A DNA stretch of 64,000 bases from Dendrophyllia cribrosa (lineage: Eukaryota > Cnidaria > Anthozoa > Scleractinia > Dendrophylliidae): contig JAJLRJ010000011.1 of the NCBI GenBank assembly GCA_024195265.1, positions 21,714,027 through 21,778,026 on the forward strand, written 5' to 3'. Under the pieces are notes generated by a model. That model searched no databases. It was not told the origin of the DNA and worked only from the letters and a program-made list of their open reading frames with translations. Of the stretch, positions 12,457 to 24,800 are shown piece after piece; the stretch's first letter is position 1; each line of letters opens with the position of its first letter. The translations under genes were made by a program, and so were the position numbers.

Positions 12457-12650
12457 CCCATGTGTTTGATGGCATTACACGGAAATGCAATGGAGTAGCA
12501 ACAAATTTCTGGGACAATCCCAATCCAAGTGTTCGATACGCCACAGTTGTCCTTCGAAGAAACTTAGCGGCAGAAAAGGCGGGAATTTTTACTGGCACTT
12601 CATGTGGTACGCCGACGTACAAAATTAAAGATATCTTTGTATATTTTTAG
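12457..12650 (+). CDS. Terminal exon of the same unrecognised gene
   Basis: After a good acceptor (TTTCATTTTACAG) the frame continues SHVFDGITRKCNGVATNFW, then DNPNPSVRYATVVLRRN and GTSCGTPTYKIKDIFVYF, and stops at TAG. Phase agrees with the 10977-11080 exon. Two cysteines (CNG, SCGTP) could pair. The text is clearly protein-like but not assigned to a family; function unknown. The intron holds a foldback element and a 16-base repeat array. Confidence 0.65.
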
Positions 12651-13688
12651 ACCAGATATTACCAACTTGTTTTTGTGTGCTTATAGTATGTATTAACCTA
12701 ATTGAACAGAGAAACGTTGTTGAAAAAAATAGTACAAACCACACACCATAAAGGATACTATGGGATAAAATTCTTGGAAAAAGCTAAGAAAATAAGGCTT
12801 GTTATCATTTCGTTTATCAGTATTTTCTGACGATGATTCTGTGTATACTGTGTTACAATAATGTGTAATTTATCTGGGAATACAAGAAGTTTTTTACTCC
12901 ACTTCTCAGAAAACCCTTCGATCGTATCGCTCATGGTTTATACTTACACCCGACAACGTTTTCTCAATCAGGTGGATACATTGTTGGGTTTATGCGGATT
13001 GAATGATTAAGAAATGAAATGACATTACAATAGCACGTTTCCTTAGCACGCATACTTGTAAGTCCTTAATCAAATATGGTGTCTTTGTAAACTGTTAGTC
13101 ATATGATTTATTACTATATTATACATTTTTTAAAATCGTTAATGTGTGGTTGTGAAAATAGATAAAGTTGGGAAAAATGCATACTAGTCTTGTCAAGCTG
13201 AGCACCATTGCAAAAGTGGCTACAAACAATATTACCACCCTTCTTAAGCACACCGCCGACTTTCTTACTCAAAACGTCAAAAGTATAATCTTTCCGTATA
13301 GTCTTTCTCTTTCCGGTTGCCTTGTAATAAATAGATTTCGTTATTGTTACAGCTGTCATTCTAGTATTGGTGATTCTATTGTTAACAACTTCCTGTCAAC
13401 ATACTTCCTGTGACACCGTCGATAGCATAGGTGTTACACCATGAGCAGTAGAAACAAGTTAAGAGGCTTTTTTAAAACTTCCCGTTTGTCTTGACACACT
13501 ACAATACACAATGTAATGCCAGCTCATGAAGATATTTTGCTGGCTGTACTCTTGGACAAAAAACTGTAGGTTTTGAATCTTTCAATGGCGCCCCGAGTCG
13601 AACACGAGTTCACTTGTTAAAACTTTAATCCAACTATGGTGATTATGATACTTTAGATTCACAAATTAGGTAAAAACAATGCGCTGCG
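12651..13688. other. No gene seen
   Basis: AT-rich non-coding sequence between the unrecognised gene and the 1043-bp element. Short ORFs on both strands at 13114-13413 overlap one another and lack recognisable domains. Confidence 0.6.
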
Positions 13689-14731
13689 CAGGGGCGGATC
13701 CAGGTTTTTTTTATGGGGGGTGGCTACGGGTATATGCCTAAATCTATAATTGTTTTTTGTTTTAATTGTTGCAATTAAAAAGAAAACTGTTAAAACCGAT
13801 GCAGGGATTTCATTAAGGTCCATTAAGATTTTGAACAGGAGGGCAATGAGTTTGAGCAGGTGGACACATGATTGGAAGGGCTGAAGGCCCATCCCCTCTA
13901 GGAGGGTCCGGGGGCATGCCCCCCCCCCCCCCCCCCCCGGGGAAATTTTTAAATTTTAGTCTCCCGGAGATGCATTTTCCTGCATTTTGAAGCACGGACT
14001 TAAGCATCTTACTGTTGCTTGAAACATTGTATTTTGTTTGTTCAATCAACTGAATACAGATATCTGTAGTCATGGAAAAACCTTTGAATGCAGAGGTTCA
14101 CACGACGCAGAAATTAAACTTGCTGATAGTTGCCGGATCTTCCTTGTGAAAGATCTCGTGCCAGGCGTCACTTGAAAGCTAGTACAATTAGTCGAAATAT
14201 TGGCCATTAATAAATCTGCCCTTTGTCGTGGTGCCAGCCTTGCATTCAGTTTTGTATTTTGTAGTCATGGACATCAAGCTATCAAGTTGAGTACAAAAAT
14301 ATTGTTTAATCGACCGTTCTGACCTTTTTTCGGTCGCCATAACACACGTGGAACTTGTTTGCAACTCAGTGACATCATGCAGAACATAATGCAGAGCACT
14401 AAGCTGGCAATGCATTGTGGGGCGATTTTAGTTGTTTGTCACATTTCTTCTGTACAGGGAGCAACGGGAGGTAAATAAGCAATAACCTCGTTTTTTAAGT
14501 TGAAAAATGCTTTATTTTTTAGAACACACATCAAAAAGGCCAAGTTAGTAAATTATTTAACTTGTTGGTGACAAAAAAACGGTTTAGATGTTCAAAGCAG
14601 CCGAGCAAACTTGTGTTCACAGCCGGTCAATTTGCCCGGTGCCCGACTGCCCGGCCCTTAATGAAACCCCTGCCGATGGTCTAAAGGGGGGTGGCTAGCC
14701 ACCCAATCCACCCCACCTGGATCCGCCCCTG
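13689..14731. mobile_element. 1043-bp TIR element with 5-bp TSD (hAT5-like)
   Basis: Ends CAGGGGCGGATCCAGG and CCTGGATCCGCCCCTG are inverted, and CTGCG flanks both sides (13684-13688 and 14732-14736). It contains a C-run at 13920-13938. No transposase ORF. Terminal sequence plus 5-bp duplication suggest a non-autonomous hAT relative of the 5-bp TSD group (inference). Confidence 0.75.
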
Positions 14732-17700
14732 CTGCGTCACCAGATGGTCGCGCACTATCGTTTAAATCAAATACCATTACTGATGTAGAAACTACAACTT
14801 AACAATAAACTTCCTTATTTATATTTTGTGTAACGTCGTTTTAAGTTTTCGCACTTCGCCCCTTGGTCTTAGTACGTCGTACATCAATGCATAATGGTAT
14901 TTCTAACCATGTATCATCGCGGAACAGGCAGAAATAGCTATTTTGCCGTCGCGCACCAGACGACTGGGTCCGCGTTAGGGGAATTATGGGAAAGTTCCTG
15001 AGATATGTATGGGTGTTCGTTACGAATTTGAATCATTCTAGGTCAGCACTTGCTCAAACATCAATATTTTATAATGTAAATTTTGAGATCGTTATTTACT
15101 TTCAGTAATTATTAGTTTTCGTGTACCTCTTTCCCCCAGAGTTGGCGGCACTGCAGCTGATTTCAGCATGTCAGTGGGGGCATACGTTCCTTTTTTTACA
15201 CAAAGTGGTTTTGGGTTTTCGTATCCTGCAGAATCGTACTTAGGTACTTTTATGAAGATCGTTTTGTGATAACGAATATTGAAATTAAGTGTACGCTGAT
15301 AAGTTAATGGCAGTCTTGCAATAAACTGGCTATGAGGTCCTTGTTGACCTATAGGGCCCTCTATCTTGCAGTTGTGTGTGTCTTTCTGGGTAGTGCAGGC
15401 AAAATCTGATAAGACTAAGGTGACACCCGCGACTTCACTGGCGACATAAGCATAAGCAGAAGCATGAGAATTTGCTTCAAGTGAAAACGAACATTGCCAT
15501 AGGCATAATATTGATCCTTATGTTAACGCTTATGTCGGGCCCGTTTTCACCGGATATATTATGCTTGCGCTTATATTTGTCGCTAGTAAAAACCAGGCTT
15601 AAAGGGAACCTCGGCTGAAAAACAGTTTTAGAGCCAAAGTATTCGTAATTGTTATATTTAACTCATGCTGGGGTTTTAAGTTGGTATATCCGTAACCATT
15701 TACTGAATGCGAAGTGTTCTTTTTCCAGTTTAAATTTTCCGCGCGTCGCCATGTTTTCTATATGGTAATTTATGACGTCATTGCGTTGTCGAAGATGTCA
15801 ATAAGGAGTTTACAGAAGAAAATTTCGCGGTAGAACCAGAAAACATTCAGCCAAAAATGTATTAAAATCATATATATATATTTATAAATGATGTTGACTT
15901 AAACCGTCGTATTGAAAGCTCACGACAACGCAATGACGTCATAATTTTCCATCAAACTTTGCGAAAACAAACATGGCGGCGCGCGGGAAATTTGAGAAAA
16001 AAATGCAGAAACAAAATGCCAGTATTCAAGAGTTAAAGATTTGTAATCACCTTCAAAACCTGTAAACCAGTTTAACAATGACACGAACTAATGATCTAGA
16101 AGAAATATGTTTTCTAGCCGAGATTCCCTTTAAGAGGAGCAGATAAAGCCACTGTCTAACAATTTAGTGGCACCATTGTTAAACAAAAACGTAACCAGCA
16201 TTTTACTTTGCCAAATTGAGTGAAATATAATACAAATTTATTTACATTATATTACAATCAGTAACAGTTCAGCAAAAATCTAAATACGGATTTAGGAAGC
16301 AGTCTATCCCACTATACTATAGTTTATTCAAATATATAAATTACTTTGATTGACGCCACCCCAAACTATACCTTAATTTATTTTACAATTCCAGTATATT
16401 ACAAACACAGATTAAGATAATTTATAACTTATTACAAGCTTTCTTGTGCTCAATATCATATTACAATTTTAGTGTATAAGATGTTTGCTAAATCATATAT
16501 CATATTACAATATTTAATCCCAAATCATAGTACTGTACTTTTCTTGCTAAGCTGCTTTTTAACTTGAAACTGAAACAATTTAGAATATATTTGCCTTGCA
16601 AACAAGAATCCCCAACTATAACTTTATAACATGCATTGATTCAATAATTTAAAACGTTTGAAACTCAAATACAGAAAAACAGTAGACGCATGACAAAATT
16701 AAATAACCATGTTTACACTGTTGTACACCTACGTCTATGATTATTTGCTTATATACCGCTCGGGGGTACCCCCTTATCTGACCTTAACAGTGACGTGCGG
16801 CCCAGCGGGGTCTGGCAGGTTTTCATGGGTCTTCGTCTTGAACGGGGTACGATTACATCCCTTTCTGTTTTAAACAGGGAATCTTTACATGGCCTAATGT
16901 CTTGAATAGGATAAGCACATACACCTAATTGCAACAACGTTGCCATAGCAAAATGAGAAACGAAAAAAAGGAAAAATGATAAAAGGCCAATAGGAAATAA
17001 TTAGGCATACAAAGTACATTTGTACTACGGTATAAGAACAGGTTTTTGCGCTTTTCCTTTACATAGTGCTACTATGCACATATACAGTTGTCTCAGAGAA
17101 AGAGACGAATAGGGTAGCAATATATTTCCAACATGGACCATAGCTGCGGTTACCATTCCTACTTTTACCGAGGTAAATTCCAGATAACAGAAGCCGCTGC
17201 ACTCTTAATCGTTTGGTTCATTACATTGTCCGCGTCTGTTGTGATTGGCCAAAGTGATTACTTTGCTTTTATTTTCACGACGCTCAAGGTCGTGAAGTAA
17301 TTTCCTCGTCGTTTGACGTAATCTTATCGCGTTGCTGACTAATTATTATCATACCTCCATTGCCATAGCTTAAATACTTTTAAGGTCAGAGAAGGGAGTG
17401 GACCTAGATGTCTGATTATTAAAGTTTAGTTGGTTTGTTGTAGCGTCCAACTTTATACATGATTGTGCAATATATTATACGGAGTACAAAAAATTGCTAT
17501 ACGGAGGTACGCTTTTCAATAACACGGTGACGCGGAACTCTCCTAAATCAACTAATGATTGTATATTACACTGGCGTCAATAACGATTACGATGAAGAAA
17601 ACATACCAAGTCTAAATATAAAAGAACAAAACATAGCTAATAGAGGCAGTGGCTGAAGCGCCCTACACAATCGTTTTTTTCAATGTTACTTTATATGCTA

Positions 17701-18387
17701 TAGTTCAATGTTCTATTGTAAACGTTTGTGTTGGCAAGTTGCTCAAACACAGCTTAAAACTTACTTTTGTTTGTACACAATCAAGGCCCCCCAAAACTAA
17801 AAATACGTATAAGAAGTTTCCAAAATGAATAAAGATTTACCAATGATTAACCACGAAAAAATACCTTTTGAACCCTTTAAAATAGACTTATTTATTATCA
17901 GAGATGTCCATGAAGATAATTGTTGGCAGCAACTTCAGCGTTTGGGTATCGATAAAAGGATACTGCGGATCCACGTGGATCTACTGGGATATGAAATCAT
18001 ATGTCACAGTCTTCCATGATAAAACTACCTAGAACACAAAAGACAACATGAAAATGAATTTAGCATAGTAGTGATCGGTTCATTTGTTAAATAACAAAAC
18101 GTAGCGCTACATGTAAGTGCGGCTGAAATAAATCTTCTGGAATATTAAACTACGGTAGACGATATCCAATGTCCTATATTTAATTCAAATTTTTAACGAG
18201 GCTTTAGCTTTGTGCTGAAAACTGAAATATGTCAAGATTCCGTTCCGTTTTCTTAATTTCTGTTAGAGACTTGAATAAGAAGATAATAAGACCAAGTATA
18301 GAATGTTGGTGGAAAACCTTGGAGCCGTGTTAGAGTTTTGACATAACAAGACTAGTTTAAACGAACAGCACCTAAGGTAAGAAACCA
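14732..18387. other. No gene seen between TIR elements and the lipoxygenase
   Basis: Holds the truncated Harbinger relative (15427-15602), a dinucleotide palindrome (TATATATATATTTATA at 15870) and AT-rich text. A short plus-strand ORF at 17825-18019 has no recognisable domain and I do not call it. Confidence 0.5.
15427..15602. mobile_element. Truncated relative of the 42589 Harbinger-like element
   Basis: The right end matches the inverted repeat (GTAAAAACCAGGCTTAA) and the left part contains CTTCACTGGCGACATAAGC. Internal GCATAAGC repeats match the longer copy. No transposase sequence remains. Confidence 0.55.
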
Positions 18388-18521
18388 GGGACCGGATTCA
18401 CGAAGCCCTCCTACTAAGAAATATCCTAAGTATTGTTTCTTAACAATAGTCTTATCTGTTGTCATTCCAACAATAGGCTATTGTTAAGAAACAATACTTA
18501 GGGCTTCGTGAATCCGGCCCC
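18388..18521. repeat. Inverted-repeat MITE downstream of the lipoxygenase
   Basis: GGACCGGATTCACGAAGCCC and its inverse frame about 134 bp with internal TAAGTATTGTTTCTTAACAA inverted as well. It lies about 250 bp beyond the stop codon and may be within the 3' UTR (inference). Confidence 0.7.
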
Positions 18522-18773
18522 TGCAATACATTCTTTAGACAACTCACTTACTCACACTCACTTAGCCTTTTAAATTTATGTCTTAGTGGCACGTAAAATC
18601 ACTATAGGGAACCCTTGGGATCAACCGCTGTATAGATTACAAGGTTGGCCAGGGGCATGTCACCTTGTGTATGTCGTACGGCTGACCTCGTGGCTTGGCT
18701 TGGCTTACAAACACAAAAAACAAGATTACATTTAGCAAATTAACCTGCTATCTGGTGGCTTCATTATTACAAT

Positions 18774-18876
18774 TCACTTGGGACTTCTGCTAGGGTTCAA
18801 GTATTCATAGACCACTTGTCTCTTCTTGTTTCTGTCCAATATGGTTAACGCGATGTATTTCAGATCATCCAAGAAT
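18774..18876 (-). CDS. Lipoxygenase exon 15 (C-terminus without Ile)
   Basis: Residues 639-672. LDRNKKRQVVYEYLNPSRSPK followed by TGA parallels the family ending ..ERN..YxYLxPxxIPNSxxI, but stops before NSxxI. The terminal isoleucine whose carboxylate binds iron is absent. Just before the stop, CCCAA|GTGAAT could serve as a donor and leave a split Asn codon, so a short unseen exon could in principle restore the ending; I did not find one. The acceptor is TTTGCAG. Confidence 0.9.
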
Positions 18877-21800
18877 CTGCAAATTTAATTGCATCAAACA
18901 GTCAACGTTTAAGCCTAATACAATGGAAGCTCTCGTAAGTAGACACCCTCGGGACGCGAACAGGGTGTCCGTAACTGGGGCTGGCCGCTTATGAGAATAG
19001 TTCTTGTAAGCGGTCATTATAGGTGCAAGGGATTGATGGCCGCTAATACGGGAGCTTGCCCAGCTAACAATAAACATTGGGAATGAAAAACAATTTAACC
19101 GTATTAAATGATTTATTTATTTTATTGCCTTATGCAATGCCGTGATAATGGCAATAACGGTATACAGTATTGCAGTGAAGTACTAGGAGGTCTGTCCTTT
19201 AGTGTCCAGAACAAATCATAATTGCGACCAACATTAACATAAACAGTCTCACTGCAACGAAATGCAGTGATACAGTTTACAGGCCCCAATTTACAGCAAT
19301 GCGCATCACGATTGGTAACTGCAGATAAAAGATTGCTTCATAGCATTCAAAGATTTAGGTTGCAAGTCCATCAAGAAATTCCTTGCCAGTACATTTTTAT
19401 GGGGACACCAAAATGTCTCTGTCATGGCTGAAATTGAAACTTGAGTGCCTTGGCTACACTGTTGTGTAAGTAGAGCTGTCCGCTTAGGCGAGTGTCCGTT
19501 AAGAGAGCTTCCACTGTATTTTCATGCCTCACTATGGAGAACCGAAAATGTAGATTCTCTATATTTTAAAAAAATGCTGCCATGGAGTCCATCGTCGCAA
19601 ACGAAAAATGTCGAAGAAACAAAATGTATCGACACACTGACAAAAATGTCACCCCCGGTGGGATTCGAACCCACAACCTTTGAATTAGAAGTCCAACACG
19701 CTAGTCCATTGCGCCACGGGGGCGACCTGATATCAATGTCTTAAAATCAACAAATCGTTTCTAACAGATGACGCTAATTGAAATATTATGCAAATCGTTT
19801 CACTTTTTTTTTCCATGAGTTCCTTCAGTTCCTTCTTCAACGGTTTGATCCATCCATGCACAGTATCTAATGAAAGTGTTTAAGCCGCCATTATGCTAAG
19901 TGTACCTGGAAATTGCCTTTTTGGCGACAGGATCATGCTGGTACCGGGCATGAAAGTCTGCTAAGCCATTAGCGTGCCTCTCTGAGAGGAGTTTGTTTAT
20001 GACTATGATGTCCATACAAATGTTCTTTGGTGGAAGACATGCTAACAGTTCCTTTTCCTCGCGCCATTTCTATAAAAGAGACAAAAACCCTCTTTAACTG
20101 CAGATCTAATACGATAAGTCGCCGGGCCTTTGATAATCACTTTTATCATATGACCCGTACGGCTCTGCGAACCTTTTCTTTGCAAAACCATTGATGAAAG
20201 TCCCGTATGAGGGCCGTACGCATTTGCGCGAGCGGGGCCGGAATAAGCCGTACGGCCTTACTACTTTATTTTAATTTTATTTATTTTATTTTAATTTTAC
20301 GTTTGCTACATAGAATAAATATTACAAAAAGAAAAAGAAAAAAGAATATTACTACAAAAGTGGACGGCCTCGCGCGTTAAGATTTCAAGTAATTTTGTCT
20401 CCAATTTTTATTTGGTCCGTACGCCATGACCTCGAGCCAAATATTTTCCCATCCGGCTCTTCCACTTAGTCAATAACTCTTCTTATCTCTAGTTAATTTT
20501 TCTTCTAAGCAGATATCTTTATTCTACCGATGTCCGTTTTCTTTCTAATAACCAATCAATGTCATCCATTCTGACTTACTCGTTAGAACCTCGACAAAAC
20601 TATGCAACTAACCTTGTCCCTGGGTGGATACCCTTTCAAGATGGCTGGATAGTTTGGAACATATGCGTACTCATCATACTGAGAGACATTTACTGCGGCA
20701 TGCCCAGCCGTACTCGCAAATAATATGGACGTTATTGTCTGGCTGAGTTGATGAGTAGTATCGAACTTTCCCTCACCCGGAACACCCTAAAAAGGACATC
20801 ATAATAATTATAAATTACGTTTTAATTTTTAAGGGTTGCCTCGTGAAAAGGAAGTACGTAACTAAATAAGCTCAAATTATGGTCATTTTTTAATGACCAT
20901 AATTAAAAAAATATTAATTATTATTAGTTATTTTTAATTATAATTATTTTAAAATAGTGAAATAACGAATAAGGTGTGTGAACTGCGGATATGAATGTAA
21001 ACGGGGTGATTTGTGTATACACCAATCAATCTAGATCATGTAATCCAGATCATATAAACTGAAAACTATTACTTCACCTAATTTTGTACAGTCACATTAA
21101 GCAAATAAAAAAATCCAAATAGGGATGGCTTTAGATGGTAATGATCAAATGTTCTGACAAAATAAAACACAACGCCCAGCTTTCCAATTTGTTGGAAATT
21201 TCTCGAAAGGTACGTTAGACATGAACAGGGACTGGAAACCACAACCTTCAAAAGTCAATACGGTAGTTCATTGCGCCACGAGGGACTCACATGTCAGCGT
21301 GCGACTAGCATGTCTATTTTGTATGCTCACCTTAATTCCACACCCAGGATTACCATCTGCTACCAGTTCCAGACCCCAAGCTTGAAGCTCGTAATCGTCT
21401 GCAAGCTTGTCATCTTCATCTGAAAGAATTCAACAAATACGAAACAAATTTCAATATTCTCACTGTCAAACGATCCTCCATGATCTCTTTCCTAGTTTGT
21501 AATAAGTAGTTTACAAGATCGGTTTAGATAGGATAGCTTTTACTTCGGACGAACAACGAGAGGAGGTCGATGCCTTTTCCTCCCTCTCCTCTCTCAACAT
21601 TTTCCCCGATTTTGCAAAGGGATCTTTCCTCAGTTTGGACACAATTTAGAGACTTTGATGATTCTCTGTTAATAGATAACTCTGTCAAGTAATTTTAATT
21701 TTTACTAATTGTTACAATTAGTTCGGGAGTACAGCCCTTCTCTCATGGGTCATCGCCACTACAGTGCAAGCTCGCTAAAGGCGTTCGTTAGCGACTAGAT

Positions 21801-24800
21801 CAGGCTGTATAGGAATAATAAGTTAGCTTTTAGTGTTTAATCATCTGGTTCATTTCAATAGGCATTTTTAGTATTTTTAGTATACAGAATTCTTATACAT
21901 TTAAACTCATATATAAGCTTTTTAAATTCTTGTATATAGTTTTTTACTTTTTTCATTTCTTTACAGTGTTTTTAAGAACTGTAAAGCGCTATGAACAATT
22001 AGTGTGAGTAAGCGCTATATAACTATTTTTATTTATTTATTTAGAGAACGTTGGAAGTCTCAGAGTGGCTTTTGTATGACTTCAAAAATATTCGGAGTTC
22101 TTCGTGGTGTTAACCGAGGTTTTCGGATTCTTTTAGTGGCGTTCTCATTTCTTCGGCGATCTTTGAGCATCGCAATTTCTGCTAAGAAATTCCACTCCAG
22201 TGCAATTTTATGACTATTTCTTTTCTTTTTTATAGAAAGTATTAAATTCGACAGCCGGTGCCAAACTCGAGCTTTACCTTTTTGGGGTATTAAACACATT
22301 CAAACAAAACAACTTATCTTCGATATGTCAACTGGGTCTTTCCCAATATATTTTCCAGCTGTTTATCCACTACATCTGTTTTTCAAACACTTACCATAAC
22401 GTGCTTCGATTATTGAAGACACATATTTATAGATGGCATTGTACAACAATAATCCGTCATCTCTGTAGGGATAGTCAGGAAGAACGGATGGGTCAGACAC
22501 CTGCAAAACAGAAAATAACTCGCGTTATAACTGAAAATATACAAGCAAAAACTAACGATAAAAGAGTCCGACGTTTCGGCGACATCTTAGCGCCATTGTC
22601 ATGGGAAACTAAATTAAATATGCGATCTCAAGAGTAACTAACAGTCCAGAGTCATTAATTTGCATAAGTTAGACAAAGACCTTAGCGGTCTAACTTATGC
22701 AAATTAATGACTCTGGACTCTTAGTTACTCTTGAGATCGCATATTTAATTTAGTTTCCCTTGACAATGGCGCCAAGATGTCGCCGAAACGTCGGACTCTT
22801 TTATCGTTAGTTTTTGCTTGTATATGTTTATCTAAATCACTGTTGATTATAACTAAAAAGCACAGTATTTACTTAACTTTAGACCAGAGGGTTAGACTTT
22901 ATTTATTTATTTATTACAATTACAATTCATGGCTAAAATAGAAATAAATTACATTACAAAAAAAAAAAAATTGTAGACTAGAAATAGCCACTTAACTTAT
23001 GAGGATACAAACATCGCAAGAAATATACAAATTCTATAATAACATTCTTTAAATGACGAGTATAAAAAGATTACTTGTATTAATTGCTTAGATAAAGTAA
23101 CCGCGACACGATAGACCACTCGGGATAAAGAATGGTATATTTTATTCACGCTTGAAAAAGGACAGTGAGGTCTATTAAAAAGGCAGATGTTAAGCGATAT
23201 ATTTGCATAAGATGTAAGTTTTCTTTTACTAAAGATATTTCAAGTCCGTAGAGAGGTTGGATCGTGTGTAACACCGTACATTAATATGTAAATGCAATGT
23301 CTTCCACTCTTTTCTTGTATATAATAGACTCCACTTTTAAAATAACATTCAACAATTACGCTTTACAGAACTATTAGGGACCTTAAAATGCAGTACAACG
23401 TTATAACAATACAACAGTGTCCATTTTGGTTTTACAAACCCTGCATGCATCCATTTTTGAAGTCTAGTGCAAATAAAACGCCATGGTAATTCTCTTTTTT
23501 TCAAATCGTCACGCAATAGCACAATTCAAACAAAATTGGGAGACCATTTTTAGGCTGAAAGTTCGCTAGGTTACCACCGCATCCAACCATGGAAGGAGCC
23601 ATTGTCTACCTTATAAACGCACCCGGCCCTCCTAATGTACCCAAGCTAACAACGTACACATCTAAATGTATTTAACAACGCACCCATCTTAAGGGACAGT
23701 ACGCAGCTCTTACAACTAAGGTCTTCCCTGATTTGCTGAGAAAGAAAACAATGGAACAAACAACACAACAATAGGCCACTTCGAAAAATACTATAATACT
23801 CTTTAAAGTGCAGGTTTGGGTGGTGCTTGATGTAAGCCTGATTTTTCCAATTTCTTTTGTTTTCAGCACGAACTGTACGTGCTATGCTTCAACTTCTTGG
23901 CAATTTGCATACGGTGCACATTTGTATACGAACACACGATGCTACGTCCTAGCGTTCCTACATGTACTCTGAATTCCACTGTGCCATTATAACAAAGGAG
24001 ACTTTAATAAGTACACCCCGGTGAGGCTGAGCCTGCACATAAAAAATTATTATGGTATTTTTCGAAATGGGCTATGGACCCTAGCCCTGAAAACAATAGA
24101 GCTGCGTGATACCCAGGTCCAATAAAATTAGAGGTTGTTAAGAACTGCGTGGTATCTGCATCTTAATGTATCTAACAACGCATCCATTTTTGTCTACTTA
24201 ACGACTCACCCCTCTTTTCTCGAGATCTTCAGGTAAGGTGCCTTGAACATCCATTCTCCAGTCTTCCCATCTAAAGAAGAGAAAAAATTTTTACAAAGTT
24301 TTGCCTCGTTTTCTTTTGTCCTATAAATCTATAACGTCTAGCAAGCGTTAACTAAGGCAGCATTCCAATGGTTGTTTTCCGGACTTGGAAAGGGACCAAT
24401 CGAACGCTTCCTAAATTGATTATTCATATTTGGGGGTTTGTGACGAAAGCTTTTGGGAACTGTTAGTTTTAGCAAGTGGACTAGTGTAGTCAGTGTAATT
24501 TGATGCTATTTTACTGCATAATTCAAATGTTTTTCTTTTTCTATCAATAGTACGTTGCAGTTAGAATAATTACTGTTGCTGGCTAGCTGTTTTGCAGTCG
24601 GAAAGTAGTAGGCCCGGTCGATGGTTGTGCATAAATCATACCATCCAGAAGGACGTCGGACACCTTATTGCGACTTATATAACGTAATGTCGACACTTAG
24701 AATTTTATTTTCAATATATTTTTAAGTGTAAAAAGGAAAATCTAAAATCCCCACTCAGGATTGAACCTGTGACCTCAGCTAGGCTTAGGCTTACATAGCC

